A stretch of 64,000 nt of DNA from Acanthochlamys bracteata (Eukaryota; Streptophyta; Magnoliopsida; Pandanales; Velloziaceae), in contig CM034142.1 in NCBI GenBank assembly GCA_019914995.1, positions 6,881,513 to 6,945,512 of the forward strand. The letters run 5' to 3'. The notes beneath the pieces are model-generated. The model ran no database searches. It saw only the letters and a list, made by a program, of their open reading frames with translations, and had not been told where the DNA came from. Made by a program: the position numbers and the translations under genes. Shown here piece by piece: positions 11,510 to 23,039 of this stretch; within the stretch, counting starts at the first letter, position 1; each line of letters begins with the position of its first letter.

Positions 11510-12961
11510 TTAGGTAAAAAATAACATGTTGTTTCTGTTCTGTTGAACTTTCCACAACTCCATTTCCCTCCGCATCATTTCTTTCCTCGGCGACATTCCG
11601 TTCACCGTCGTCACCGGCTCCGGGAACATTATCACCAACGGCTGCTGCTGCATTGCCACCAAACTCTTCTCCTCGGCATCCGTACTCATCGAGCCATCGA
11701 TGAACGGATTATAGTAATAATCATAAGAGTTCTCCGTCGCCGTATAATAGTTATCCGTCTTATTACCGGAGCTGCTCCTGTTCGATACCTCGCTACATGC
11801 ACTCTCCACCAATGCCAGTTCCCATTCGTTACAATTCTCCGACGACGAACCGTTCGTCATCCGATCATCTCCGTCGTCATCAAACACTATCAAATCTCCG
11901 ACGAGCGACGCCGTTGCATCTTCACTGATACCATTATCATTCTTATTATTAGTTGGTACAACAATTTTGTGATTGCTTGACGAAGAGCTCGTCGGAGGTC
12001 TGTGTAGCTGATAATGCTCTTGGTTTGTTCGTGCATGCCGCCGTGGATTAAATACAGGCTCTGTAACTGCTTCTGCTGTTGCCGTCTTTCCGTTCTTGAC
12101 GATCTTTTCGAGCGTTTCTAGAAGATCGACGGGGACGCACTGCACCGTAGGGTAGTCGCTGTCTCTCCCGATGCTGATCTTCTTACATAACACGTAAAAC
12201 ATATCGAGTTCATCGAAGATTTTAGCCGAACGTTTGAACGCCGTAACCGAGTCGAAGCGTTGATCTGCAGAAAGCTCCGAGAATAATTCTAGGAGTACCG
12301 ACAGACCTCCGGCGACTTCACGGTAAACTCCGAAACTGTCTTTTAGTATCGGATACAGCGCGATTTTTACTAGCTGGTGATTCTTCGCCGGTCCGGTCGG
12401 TCTCGTCGCGACTACGCGTTGTAGCAGATTTAACGAATCTTCCATTCTCGCAAGAACGGTCGCTGGAGCCATTGCGTTGGAGTTTATAAATGATCGCCTG
12501 TGCGGTCGTTGCCGAAGCAGCGCGTCAATGTACAGCCCTAACGTTCTTACAAAAGCCGTGAAGTCCCAAGGTCTCGAACGGTTAGATGAGTCCGAAAATG
12601 CTGACAGATTCAATGCAGTTGCACCGGCGGCGGCAACCGAGCGCCTGAAATACGGCGACGAATCGTTGATAGCGCGTAAAGCTACAAATACGGATTTCAA
12701 CGCGACCACCCATGACCGGGTTTTAGATATCCTGCGACGGAGGATACGGAGCAAGGCGGCGGAGGATTCAGGGGAGGCGCCGGCAAGGAGGAGGATGGCG
12801 GACATATGGCGGTCTTCGATAGGGAGTTCTTCGTGGGACGTGGCTTTGAGCACTGAAACTTCGAGGTCGATGAAGGTTGACGGACCTGCCCGGAGTTTCG
12901 CGAGACCGATGCTCGTCGAATCTTTTACGGCAGAGATTGCTCGCCGGAACTTGCTCGGCAT
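11510..12961 (-). CDS. ANTH-domain clathrin assembly protein (AP180/CALM-like)
   Basis: Intronless gene of about 483 aa when started at the ATG giving MPSKFRRAISAVKDSTSIG, the usual start of this family; the few in-frame codons upstream lack an ATG. The N-terminal part is the ANTH domain (about residues 1-270). It has the basic N-terminal helix that binds phosphoinositides in this family, then EVSVLKATSHEE, VVALKSVFVALRAI and the WDFTAFVRTLGLYIDALL helix. The C-terminal third is low-complexity (Ser/Asn/Asp-rich). It holds an acidic DLIVFDDD stretch and one YYNPFID segment; NPF motifs are known to recruit EH-domain endocytic proteins. The protein is expected on plasma-membrane or Golgi-derived clathrin-coated vesicles. 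It looks closest to the short intronless plant clathrin assembly proteins; the exact clade is uncertain. Confidence 0.9.
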   Translation of the reverse strand: MPSKFRRAISAVKDSTSIGLAKLRAGPSTFIDLEVSVLKATSHEELPIEDRHMSAILLLAGASPESSAALLRILRRRISKTRSWVVALKSVFVALRAINDSSPYFRRSVAAAGATALNLSAFSDSSNRSRPWDFTAFVRTLGLYIDALLRQRPHRRSFINSNAMAPATVLARMEDSLNLLQRVVATRPTGPAKNHQLVKIALYPILKDSFGVYREVAGGLSVLLELFSELSADQRFDSVTAFKRSAKIFDELDMFYVLCKKISIGRDSDYPTVQCVPVDLLETLEKIVKNGKTATAEAVTEPVFNPRRHARTNQEHYQLHRPPTSSSSSNHKIVVPTNNKNDNGISEDATASLVGDLIVFDDDGDDRMTNGSSSENCNEWELALVESACSEVSNRSSSGNKTDNYYTATENSYDYYYNPFIDGSMSTDAEEKSLVAMQQQPLVIMFPEPVTTVNGMSPRKEMMRREMELWKVQQNRNNMLFFT

Positions 12962-14153
12962 TTGTAATTGCACCACTAGAGCTAGTTAGTAACCAATATG
13001 ATGCTTTTAATTTATATATTTTTTGAATTTCTTTGAACTTTTTGGAATTTTTTTGGTGTTGGAATGAAGAAGGAAACAATGGAAAATCAAGAAGAAAATG
13101 AGGAAATTCTTTTTGTCTTTCTTCCTTTGGTTGAGGAACAGAAAGAAAAGTTGGGAGGTAGAGAAGAAGAAGAAAACAACAAACAAAGAAACAGAAGAAC
13201 AAAAAAGAAAATCTTTTCTTGGTTATTTGTGTGTTGTTATTTTTGTTCTTCTTGTCATTGACAACAACAGAATGGCTTAATTTAGTAATTGCATAAATTA
13301 AACATATAAATTTAGTGGAAATACATTTTTTTAAGAAAAATAAAAAGATTAAAATTTTAGTAATATTGGGAAGTAAATTTTTTAAAATAAAATTTAAAAG
13401 CTGAGTTTAATTTTTATGTTTAATTGTTATTAAAAGTGAATTTAGAAATAAATTTTAATTATAAAATTTGTATTTTAGAAGTGCAATTTATTGCTAAAAA
13501 ACTGATAGTTTTTGTATCTAATTTAGTTTTAAAAGTAAATTGAAAAAAAATTTTGACCAAAAAAATTGAGTTCCAATACTGGATAAACATTCTCTTAAGA
13601 AAGCACACAAGAGGCCTGTCATCAAAAGATTTGCCTTATAGTCACCATAATTATCTTCACTAATTGCTCACTACTTTAATCATCAATTTTTAAAAACACA
13701 TAAACAAAACCTATGAGAAAAAATAGTCACACTTATGCCTTGTATAAATATTAAAGGAGGAAATATTCATGCTTCATATAATAAATCTTGATAAAATAAA
13801 ATACCTGTTGTGCTGTCTTCAATTATCTGTCTTGTTAAGAGTTCAAAGAACACTTCAATCAAGAACACACTGATGTTGAATAAGATTGAGCCATGAAACA
13901 TTTTGTAGGAATATACCGAAGAAAGAAAAGATAATAACATGATAGTTATATGCAAACAATTTTATGGTGAAAGAAAACTATAAACCTTCTCCTTTCACAT
14001 TGAGATTTGATAACAAAATGCTATTAAGTACGAAGTAGTAGTAGCAGTAGGAGGGAGAAACAAGGGTTCATACATTAAAACGGTTCACAAAATGGCGCTT
14101 TTAACATTTGCAGTCAAGAACAGAAACTCTTAGAAGGATCTGTGGACACTAGC
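12962..14153. other. 5' region of the ANTH gene and AT-rich spacer
   Basis: Bases 12962-13260 are the purine/pyrimidine-biased leader and proximal promoter of the minus-strand ANTH gene. From about 13290 to 13570 the sequence is AT-rich, with phrases shared with other spacers (ttttaaaataaaattt). From 13580 to 14150 is the 3' flank of the YLMG gene. No further gene was recognised. Confidence 0.45.
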
Positions 14154-16506
14154 TTACTCAGTATCTATGGGCGTCTGTGGCCTCTTGCATAAGATCCTTT
14201 TCCTCCACTTCTCCTGGGTGTTGGTGAGACTAGAGGGCATCCTATGCGATGAAGAGATCCCTTGCTTGGAATCCATGGAGATGGGAAGTTCAGCTGGCAG
14301 GGCAGCAGCAGTGCTAGTGAAAGCATTCAGAACGAGAAATGCTAGAATGGGTGATAGATCAAGAGTTCCTCCCAGCGGTGGGATGATTCCACGAAATATG
14401 TTCAGATACGGATCACAGAGAGTACTGCAACAGATGGTCAAGAAATTTTCAGTTTCCCATGTTCTTGTTATGCTAGAAAGTAGCACAACTTGAAAACAAA
14501 GACCCTAAACCTGACCAAAGTTCAATCGTCTAAGTGAAATTTTACCACGGACTTCTTGCATATTCAAATAATCAAGGATGTCTCAAATAAAAAATGACCA
14601 TGACATATGCCTATGGAGTTAAGCAAGCATCTCAGAGGCATTAAAGGGGAGAATGCAACATAAAGCTTAAAATGGCAAGTGCATGCAAGGGACTGACAAT
14701 AATCCAAACACAGTCAACTTATAATGTCTTCCAGTAAAAAATAAAATTGAAAGGGAGCATGCAGACAACTTCAGATCGTGTGCTTAAGTCAATGAAATAG
14801 CTAAAAATGGCAAGTGCATGCAAGCGATTGGCATAAATCCAAATACAGTCAACTTGTAATGTCTTCCAGTTCAGAAGTACAAATGAAAGGGTGCAAATAC
14901 ACAACTTCAAATTGTGATCTTTAAGCAAAAGATATATAAGCTTATTATATGGATCATCCAATCCTTGTTCTTTCGCTTGCCTTCAAAGAATTTGAAGGTA
15001 AGTGGCGCATACTATTATCACATCCCTTTCTCCATTAACGTCTGGACAACATCAAGTATATGCATAGTCCAACTTCAAAGTTCATGACTATCTGCTAATT
15101 ACTTCATGTACAACTCTACTCTCAAGGATTTAGTACATAACATATCGGTTCCTTGTTCTGATTCATATTATACATGATAACCACATCGTCAGTTTACAAA
15201 CAGATGATACCTGCTAGCAAACAAAAACGCTAAATCCCAAAATCCCTCACTTCTAAAGCAGGATTGACGATTAATGGCTACTTATGAATATCACATCTTC
15301 CTAAGTATGGAACATCCCTGGAATTAAAGATGAAAGTTTTCCTGCCCAAACTAGTTTCCCATCCCTTTTAGTGACTAATTACTTCTCAAAATATACTTAT
15401 CTGATTTATATATACATACATATACAATACGAAACTAATAAGCGGCAACTTAAGCAGCAATTAAAAACCATTAAATGGACATCAGTGACCTAACATTTTA
15501 ACCAGAATTACCTCAATGGGTTGACTATCGCAGGGGGTGAGTTTGGGAACCAGGTGAGTACAAGCCTCACCACCAGTAATGAATTGTAAATATTCAGAAA
15601 GTTTGAAATTCCATTGGCCACCACCAAACCTGCAACTGAGTCCCCTGGCAGTATCGCTGCAAACCCTGCTGCTGACATTGACTTCCCAGTTTGCCACTCT
15701 GCTCTCTGCACCTAAGGTACCAATCCTCTTCAGCTTTATTAACAAACAAGGAGTATTGCTGTTTGACATAGTTGCAATGACAGTCTTATATAAATATCTA
15801 ACCAATTGTTTCTAACAAATTCGAACCTAGTTCGTATCGTGAAACTAATGTTGTTATTCATTTTCAAACTAAACCAATTCGAAACAGCAAACCACAAGGC
15901 AAAACAATCACAGACTTCATATAGCACGAATATTTAGTTACTATTATTAATGCCATTAGCTTTAGGTGAGATAGTACTAGGCAACATAGCAGGACTTGGG
16001 GGGTTCACCTTAAAACCACTTCATTCACATTACTATTATTTACATTACTTTAAAAATAATATCGCGCAAACCTTTTCTAAAATAAATCCTTCTTCAACAA
16101 GGAATGCATCATTTTCCAAACATTATAACAAGACTTCATCAAACAACACAAAAGTGGGAATGCCAATCTAGAGAAAGAAAAGGGATTAAAAGGATCAAAC
16201 TTTTTCAATTTGTTACTTTCTACCGAACTCCAAGATGCCAGATTAAAGCTATAATCAACAGATGAAACAAGGAAACAAGTTAGAATCTAAAGGGGCATTC
16301 CAACAAACATGAGGTGTGCGCTATACCTGAGAGAGGTTTAACAAATGTGACCGGAAAGAGAAGAAGGGTTTCAACAACGGGTGGTCAGCAGCAGCTGCAG
16401 CGAGGTTGGCGAGAAGCTGAAGCGGCGGCGGTGGTAGAAAGCGGAGGGCCGACGAGAGCAAGCAAGCTCCTGTGAGGCGAGCTTCTTCCATTACTGAAAA
16501 TTTCAT
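14154..16506 (-). CDS. YLMG1: YLMG/YggT-family chloroplast membrane protein (YLMG1-like)
   Basis: Three exons on the minus strand, 16506-16327, 15711-15512 and 14424-14154, give about 216 aa; a second in-frame ATG at 16491 (MEEARLTGAC) would give 211. Exon 1 is rich in Ala, Leu, Pro and basic residues and probably includes the plastid targeting region. Exons 2 and 3 carry the YggT domain: the NIYNSLLVVRLVLTWFPNSP hydrophobic segment, then the signature IVNPLSTLCDPYLNIFRGII with PPLGGTLDLSPILAFLVLN. The C terminus after AALPAELP is polar and basic. In plants YLMG proteins sit in plastid membranes and YLMG1 members are linked to nucleoid distribution. Intron 2 contains a local tandem duplication. 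The family is certain; the paralogue call is tentative. Confidence 0.88.
14669..14932. repeat. Tandem duplication of about 135 bp inside YLMG intron 2
   Basis: Two adjacent imperfect copies begin with aaaatggcaagtgcatgcaa (about 14669 and 14804). Both continue through a block ending in tcaactt.taatgtcttccag and through a gaaaggg...gca...acaacttca block. The copies differ by substitutions and small indels. They are non-coding and lie between exons 2 and 3. Confidence 0.75.
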
Positions 16507-17370
16507 GGAGGGAATGGATAAGGGATAGAATCCGAAATAAATATTTGTTTTGGATTCCTTTTTTGATCAAACTCAAGTTTGACCCAAAATGAATGTCGGG
16601 TCAATTCAGGTCCTACTGTTTTGAAATTGTACAAACTAAAATACTAGGTGGTCACAAATTAAAACTTATAAAATTATAGACTTTCAATTTATCACAATTA
16701 TCATTTACACATTTATAAATATATATTTCTTATCATATTTTTTAATCAAATATGATTAATACTTTTATTATAATTTTATTTGAACACTTTAAAAGAAATA
16801 AAGAGTTGATCAAAATTAATTTAGCTTAAAATAATAGCGAATGATTTAGAAGAATTGAGTCGTTTGCTGAATTCGTTTTATAATCGAATAAAATGAAAAA
16901 AATAAATTCATGTAGCCGAAAAAAAGAGTTAATTTGTTGTTGTTGTTGTCGTAGATTAATACTCTTGACAAATAATTAGTATATATTTGTGTGATTAAAG
17001 ATACGTGCAAAGAACTCCTCTCATATGCATATGCAAATACGGTTAGGACTGTCCATTTAGTGAAGTCTATTTTCTAATTTCTACTTTTATATATTGCTAA
17101 AATTTTGATGCACATTCTTTTACCTATATTTCACATAAGTTTAACGAATATCAACTAAAAATAGCCGTTAAATTACAATCAATCAAAACAAGAACGACAA
17201 CACCTTAAGAGACATTAATAGAAATCCATCCCTTCTTTTGAGCTCAACCAATGGATCTCTTTTTTTTGCTATCTGCTATAAAATTAGAACCTCCTACCAT
17301 TCAACTTCACCACCACTCTTAACCCTTTTGAAAAAATTCCTTCACTTTCTTCCAAAAAATTTTAATTTCG
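16507..17370. other. Divergent promoter region between YLMG and the cysteine-rich peptide gene
   Basis: This spacer serves YLMG on the minus strand and the small peptide gene on the plus strand. It is AT-rich from about 16620 to 17220. No coding signal was seen apart from the leader of the peptide gene starting near 17300. Confidence 0.45.
17275..17284 (+). promoter_or_regulatory. Candidate TATA box for the cysteine-rich peptide gene
   Basis: The stretch ctataaaatta lies about 90 bases before the ATG at 17371. It is followed by a pyrimidine-rich leader, the spacing expected for a short plant 5' UTR. Confidence 0.5.
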
Positions 17371-17610
17371 ATGGCATTCAACAAGGTGGTCGTAACACTT
17401 TTAATTTCGATGTTTTATATCGTGGCTTCTGTCGAACCGTATTGTGAGTGCTATAGAGCTTGTATGGAGCAAATGGCATGGGACTGGCGTGATGATCCTA
17501 AAATCAACTGCCCTCTTGCTTGCGAGGATAGGCCTGATTATGATCCACGGGATAAAGAGTGCATGCATCATAATAGGGCAACTAATTCAAAGAATCCTAA
17601 ACATCACTAA
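17371..17610 (+). CDS. Small secreted cysteine-rich peptide with alpha-hairpinin-like spacing
   Basis: Intronless ORF of 79 aa. Residues 1-21 (MAFNKVVVTLLISMFYIVAS) form a clear signal peptide, leaving a mature peptide of about 58 aa with six cysteines (C25, C27, C31, C47, C51, C64). C27-x3-C31-x15-C47-x3-C51 has the spacing of plant alpha-hairpinins, a family of small helical-hairpin defence or inhibitor peptides. C25 and C64 could make a third disulphide. The tail is His/Asn/Lys-rich. A TATA box and short leader support a real gene. I do not recognise a named family, and the hairpinin link rests on cysteine spacing only. It is not an EPF/EPFL peptide by pattern, although the next gene on this strand is an ERECTA-type receptor. 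Confidence 0.65.
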   Translation: MAFNKVVVTLLISMFYIVASVEPYCECYRACMEQMAWDWRDDPKINCPLACEDRPDYDPRDKECMHHNRATNSKNPKHH

Positions 17611-17767
17611 TCTGAGAAAAAAATAATAATCATATAGTGATTATTTATTTAAATGTGGTACTTGTATTATATTCGATGGTCTAATATAATAACTATTTCT
17701 GTATTATATGTGAAATATAATATGTGCAGAGTAATATTTCTGTTCATTATTTGATGTGGTGATGCTA

Positions 17768-17987
17768 GAGTGCGTTTGGCATTACATTTTTTCAAAGTTT
17801 CATTTTAATTTTTCAATTTATATTTTTGAATACATATTTTATAAATATATAAAAGATTTATTTAAATTTTTGAAAAAATATAAAAAAATAGTATATAGTA
17901 AGATTCTTTTATAATTTTTTTAAGATAAAAAAATATAATTTATTATTTAAAAAAATTTATTTCAAAAATATTTTCGAACGCTTCCTA
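17768..17987. mobile_element. AT-rich miniature inverted-repeat element with 7-bp target duplication
   Basis: The element begins gagtgcgtttggcattac and ends gaacgcttccta, so the ends are imperfect inverted repeats sharing GCGTT. The interior is almost only A and T. GATGCTA occurs immediately outside both ends (17761-17767 and 17988-17994), as expected of a target-site duplication. There is no coding capacity. Related elements lie at 30531-30774, 31700-31960, 55533-55625 and 59763-59965. Confidence 0.65.
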
Positions 17988-20249
17988 GATGCTATTTGAT
18001 TATATTCATTGAAGTAAAAAAAGAGATATTCATAGAAAAATTAACGATTAATATTTCTAAATATATTACTCGATAAACTACATTGACATTTGAAATAAGT
18101 AAATTAATATAAATGTTAACAAGTTATTATATAGCAATTTTTTTTTAGGGCATATTTTAAACGCCCGTAACTCTTCTTTCTTCCGCCAGATTTTGAGTTC
18201 CGAATAGTTTATATATTTCAATATACAAAGAATTCAGAACTCCAATTTTAACTTTATTATTTATACATTTTTCAATACAATTACATTTTTCAATTTTCAA
18301 CACACTTTCAAAATCTGTTGAAACACAAATACTGAACTCTACTTTCACTTTATTTTTTAAAAAATTCTACTTCTAATTTTTTATTTTCATGAAACTTAGT
18401 TATGGACATTTAAAACACGTTGTTAAACATTCATGAGCGGATCGAATAGGAAGAGTAGCTGATTCGACCAGATCCAACCCGTTAACATGACCACTCTGTG
18501 AAAGGTCCCACAATTAACTAGACCAATTTAACTCTAGTTAACTTTTATCCCATGGGCCAAATGGGTCCATATGTTGGGCTTTAAGCAAACTAATAATACT
18601 ACCTAACACATGATCAAAGCGAGCCCAACCTCCAAAACAAACAAATCAGCACCGTTTGATATAGATCGGACGGATGATAATCGCTTAATATCGTAAAGTT
18701 GTCAGGGGACGGAATTGTCCTTCATGTAACACGTGTCATGTTATGATTTATTCAGCTGTAACTGTAATCATCATTGATCTAGCGGTGTAGAGTAGTGCAG
18801 ATGGAAAAGGTTTGTACTAGAGATTTTAGTTTGTGATAGATCTGTGATCGCTAGATTTGTTTTCAACTCGATTTAGATTGTTCTCTTTTTTTTATTATTT
18901 TTATTATGAGAGATATTTGTAAAACTTTTTCGATTCAAGTCGAAGAGATAGAAATCGGTAAATAGCGTCTTTAGTTTATGTAAAATTAAGTTTTATAAAA
19001 ATAAATTGTAAATTTCGATAAGAAAATTTAAAATAGTGAATTAACATACATGATAGTAAAAATAAATTATATTTATATTGATAATTGAAACACATAAAAA
19101 ATAACTCAATATTTTTTAATGATTTTAGAATTTTTAGACTTATATTATTTATAAGTCATAATTATTATATTAATTTTGTAACTCAACTTTAAATTAAATA
19201 ATTTCACTCTTCAAAAAAAATTTATATTTAATTTTGAAGCAAAAAATAAATAAATTTAAATATTCCATTTAGCGACGAGGAGACGAGCGCCCATAAAGCA
19301 ATGGGCCCATTCGTCACCAATAGTTGATTTGATCTAAAAACAGTTACTCATCGGGACCCACAATCGCCACGTGGAGATGTAAGAGCCGTACTTATTGTTG
19401 CTAACTTTAACCGCGGAGTAATATACCAGAACGTGCTGTGAGGAGTCTAGGACCACAAAAGATTGACAGACAATTTACCTTCCCGAGAACAACGAAAGTT
19501 GGGGTAAAAACTTTTTTACTTTTACTGAACAGTAAAAACTAGAAAAATTAATAAGTTACAAAAATAAATATAAAAAAAGTTAAAAACAAAAAGATATCTC
19601 GTGATAGTACAGGCCCATATATGTAGCGCCCATTCATACTCTTACGGCCCGCTACCATAGGTTGATGTTTGCAAAAATGGACCAACAACATTGTTTTTGG
19701 AAATACAATGGTTTTTTATTTATTTTTTTATTTTTCAATCTGATTACATTAATAATTAGTAGCAAGTCACATTCATAAATCTATTTTTGTATAAATATGG
19801 AGTGTTTATAAATAAAATTTTTCTGATACGAAAAATAAGTTAAAATTCTTTATAAATTCTAAAATTCAAAAAAAGTAAGTAATATCAAAGTTTTATAATG
19901 TAAAATTCTTAAATATAATTTATAAATAATATATAAATTTTATGAAAATTATGAAATTAAAATTACTTTTAAATATCCCTTAAAGCTGCTACTACATGTA
20001 TTCTATGATGAATGCAATGATGTTGTTTTCCTCTTACGGCTACAAACCAAATACAACTCACTAAAAGCCTCATTGCTCGCTCGCTCACTTTGCTTTCTCT
20101 TCTTCAATCTCTCAACACACACAAACAAAATAAAGAAAAAATTAAAAAAAGAAGTTTTCATCAATGCTTATTGTCAATCTACTTTCATGAAACATTAATA
20201 TGATTCTATCATATTATAGAAAATTGATGTACATCTCTATTATCTCCCT

Positions 20250-20780
20250 GACGAATTTAGAATTTTTTTTAAAATCAATTAGATATGAAAAAAGTAAAAC
20301 TAAGTGTTTATAAATATCATTTAAAGATCATTAATAAATAATATGAGACTAAATTATTCTTTAATATAGACTATCATAGTAAAACTAAGTATTTTTTTTT
20401 ATAAATTAAATCCATATAGGCTACATACCCTATAATAAATTAGATGAAGCGGACGATCTGTTCTGAAATAAAATGAGCTATTTGTTCTAAAATATATTGG
20501 ATAACTTATCTTTAAACAAAACGGACTATCTGTCCTGAAATAAAACTTACTATTTTTATTTTAGAATAAATCAGATCATAAAGATCCTGAATAGATATAG
20601 ATAATAAGTTAAATTTAGGCCATATATTGAGCCGATCCGATCCAATCCGTTATGTTATTATGTGACGAATTTAAAATTTTTTTAAAACTACTTGATTATG
20701 AAAAGAATGTGTCCAAATCTTTATAAATATTATCTCAGAATTATTTATAAACATTGTGAGATTAAACTATTTTTTAACAG
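20250..20780. repeat. Imperfect direct repeats of about 120 bp, 0.4 kb apart
   Basis: Copy 1 (20250-20369) and copy 2 (20664-20780) both start gacgaattta(g/a)aattttt. They share the ordered phrases tatgaaaa, tttataaatat, a (g)atcattaataaa-like stretch, and gaga(c/t)taaa.tatt. The DNA between them has two further related phrases (ggacgatctgttctgaaataaaa and ggactatctgtcctgaaataaaa). It could be a decayed non-autonomous element; no primer-binding site was seen. Confidence 0.5.
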
Positions 20781-22329
20781 TCCCCTAATTCATTTTTCAC
20801 TATTTTGTTTAACCAAAGTAAAATTTTATACTCAAATCAAATTACTGTTGTTAATTTATCAGAGATTGTGATTAAAGTTTTTATTGCTCGAAGAACTAGG
20901 TCATTGCACTGGTAAGTTGATTTCTAAGCTTTCAATTATTCCTCCTTTTCGTGTTATTCATATGGTTGTCTTGGCTATTTTTGGTACGTAAGTTTTATGC
21001 TCTAATAAATTTTCTTTTCATGAATATCTATTTATCTAGTCTTTCGTCATTATAGAGACGATTTAAAAATACTTATAATAAAAAGTTTTTTTATATAAAA
21101 CATAGTTGAATTTTTTTAAAATAAGCTATATTTTTTATCTTAAAAAAATAATTATATATTTATATATTGTACGATTATAATTCTATATTTTTTATTAAAA
21201 AATTTATGAATACTATAAAAAATTCAGAAATTGGATATAATTATAAAAATAGAATTTTCACTTTTAACTCATAGTTATATTAATCGTTTAATCTAGTCTG
21301 AATCTTCAGAAATTGTTTGCGAAAAAGTAACTTTTGTGAAAATTTTTTTTTTTCAGAAAATTTTTAGAACTTAAGTTTATCTCTTCTCAATTTCAAATTA
21401 AAAAAATTAACATATAATAATTTATGATCTATCTTTATTTATATTTTTAAATTTGTTACACTTTTTTAGTAACTTAATAAATTTTTAAAAAAATTTATTC
21501 ATTTTGTTCATTTATATTTAACATTATAACTCAAACTAATTTTTGATTTAAAGTCATATTTAGAAAAAAGCAAAATGCATAAATAATTATTAATTTTAAT
21601 TAAAAAACTATAAAATATTTGTGAGTGGTTATTAAAAATTTCTAAGAAAATATTAAAAACCTTTTTAAAAATCATGTTTTATTTTAAAATCTTATTTGAA
21701 TTTTTTTTAAATACTGTAGGAATTATTTTTTAAAATAAAATTTTTATGAAATAAAAAATGTTTTTGGTTTTTAAAACAATTTTACTTTTTATTTTAAAAG
21801 TTAGAAAAGTATGTAATAAATAATTTCATTATATAAAATTATTTTATATTTTTTAAATTTAAATAAATTTTCTAAATAATTATAAAAAATATTAAAAATA
21901 TAAATTAAAAATAAGAATTTATAAGTTAAATTAAACGCACTCTTTGTTACTGAATTGTCGTACCATTCACATGTAACACGTATCTGTATATAAAAACAAT
22001 TAAATTAAAATTTTATCATTTTAATTAGTTCAATTAAAGTTTTAAACTCTTGAAATTAAAAATTTTAATTATTCAATTAAATCGTTGATATAACAAGATA
22101 AGATAGAATTATAAAGCAAACGTTTCTCAAACTACTTGTTCACGTTTCCCAAAGCATGCATGTAAATTCTCCAACTCTTATAAAAAAAGAAAAAGTTCAA
22201 AAAAATAAAAATTCAAAGAAAAGAAAAAAACAAAAGAAAAACAAACACATGGTTTCTCTCTGCCATCCTCTCTGTCACTGCCTATCCCTTTGCTCATCTG
22301 TCTTCGTCTTTTATCTCTCTAAAAACCTA

Positions 22330-22800
22330 ATCTAGAGTGAGAAGTACCGTTTCTTGATTGAATAAAATTTCAGTTTTGATTGTTGTTTTTGCATCTGGAG
22401 AGAGAATGAGAGTAATGTTCATGTTTCTAGTGTCAAAAGAATGGTGTTTTTGTTGTTTTCTGAGGATAAACTGAAATAAAATAGTTGCTTTTAGTGAGAG
22501 ATTGGTTCTTGAGTGAAAAAGATTGGAAACTAGTGTTTCTTCTAACAAAGATCATTTTCTTTTCTGTTGTTTTGATTTTTTGAAAAGAGAGGAGAGCAAT
22601 GTTTCTAAGAGTGAAAGAACTACATTTCTTGAGTGATCTAGATTTGAATCTGTAGTGTTGTTTTTACAGAGAGATGGGAAGTAACGTTTCTTGAGTAAAA
22701 AAGATTGAACTTTAAATGCTATTTTTAGCACAAAGAAAAGGAAAATTTGTTTGTTGAGTGAAAAAGATTGAATTTTTAATGTTGTTTTAGATAGGACAGA
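22330..22800 (+). repeat. Degenerate tandem repeats in the leader of the ERECTA-type gene
   Basis: A unit of about 63 bp built around gtttcttgagtgaaaaagattg recurs near 22503, 22627, 22690 and 22753, with a weaker copy near 22353. Between them are gttgtttttg/tagag-type connectors. The units have no long ORF. They lie immediately upstream of, or within, the 5' UTR of the receptor kinase gene. Confidence 0.6.
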
Positions 22801-23039
22801 GGGAGAAGAGAGAGAGAAGGGGAGAGTAATGGTGCTGGTGTATGTATTTAGGGAAGCTGACAGACCTCAACAGATGTGACTGAACAAAGCTTAGTGTAGT
22901 CCTACAACTACAACAACAACAGCTCTTTCTTCGTGATGCCCTTCTTCTCATTCTCTCTCTAGAAAAGAAAACAAGGATTTCTCTCTGTAGTCTCTATTCC
23001 TCGAAAATCTCCATAGCCATAACCTCTTGGATTCCCAAA

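Noticed and set aside
11543..11980. 145-codon plus-strand frame opposite the ANTH gene
   Set aside because: It is the antisense shadow of the real minus-strand coding region and is His/Arg-rich from reverse-complemented codons.
12477..12989. 170-codon plus-strand frame opposite the ANTH domain
   Set aside because: It is the complement of a well-recognised ANTH domain and has no independent evidence.
17371..17610. EPF/EPFL ligand for the neighbouring ERECTA-type receptor
   Set aside because: The cysteine spacing and C-terminal loop of EPF/EPFL peptides are absent. Adjacency is not evidence of ligand function.
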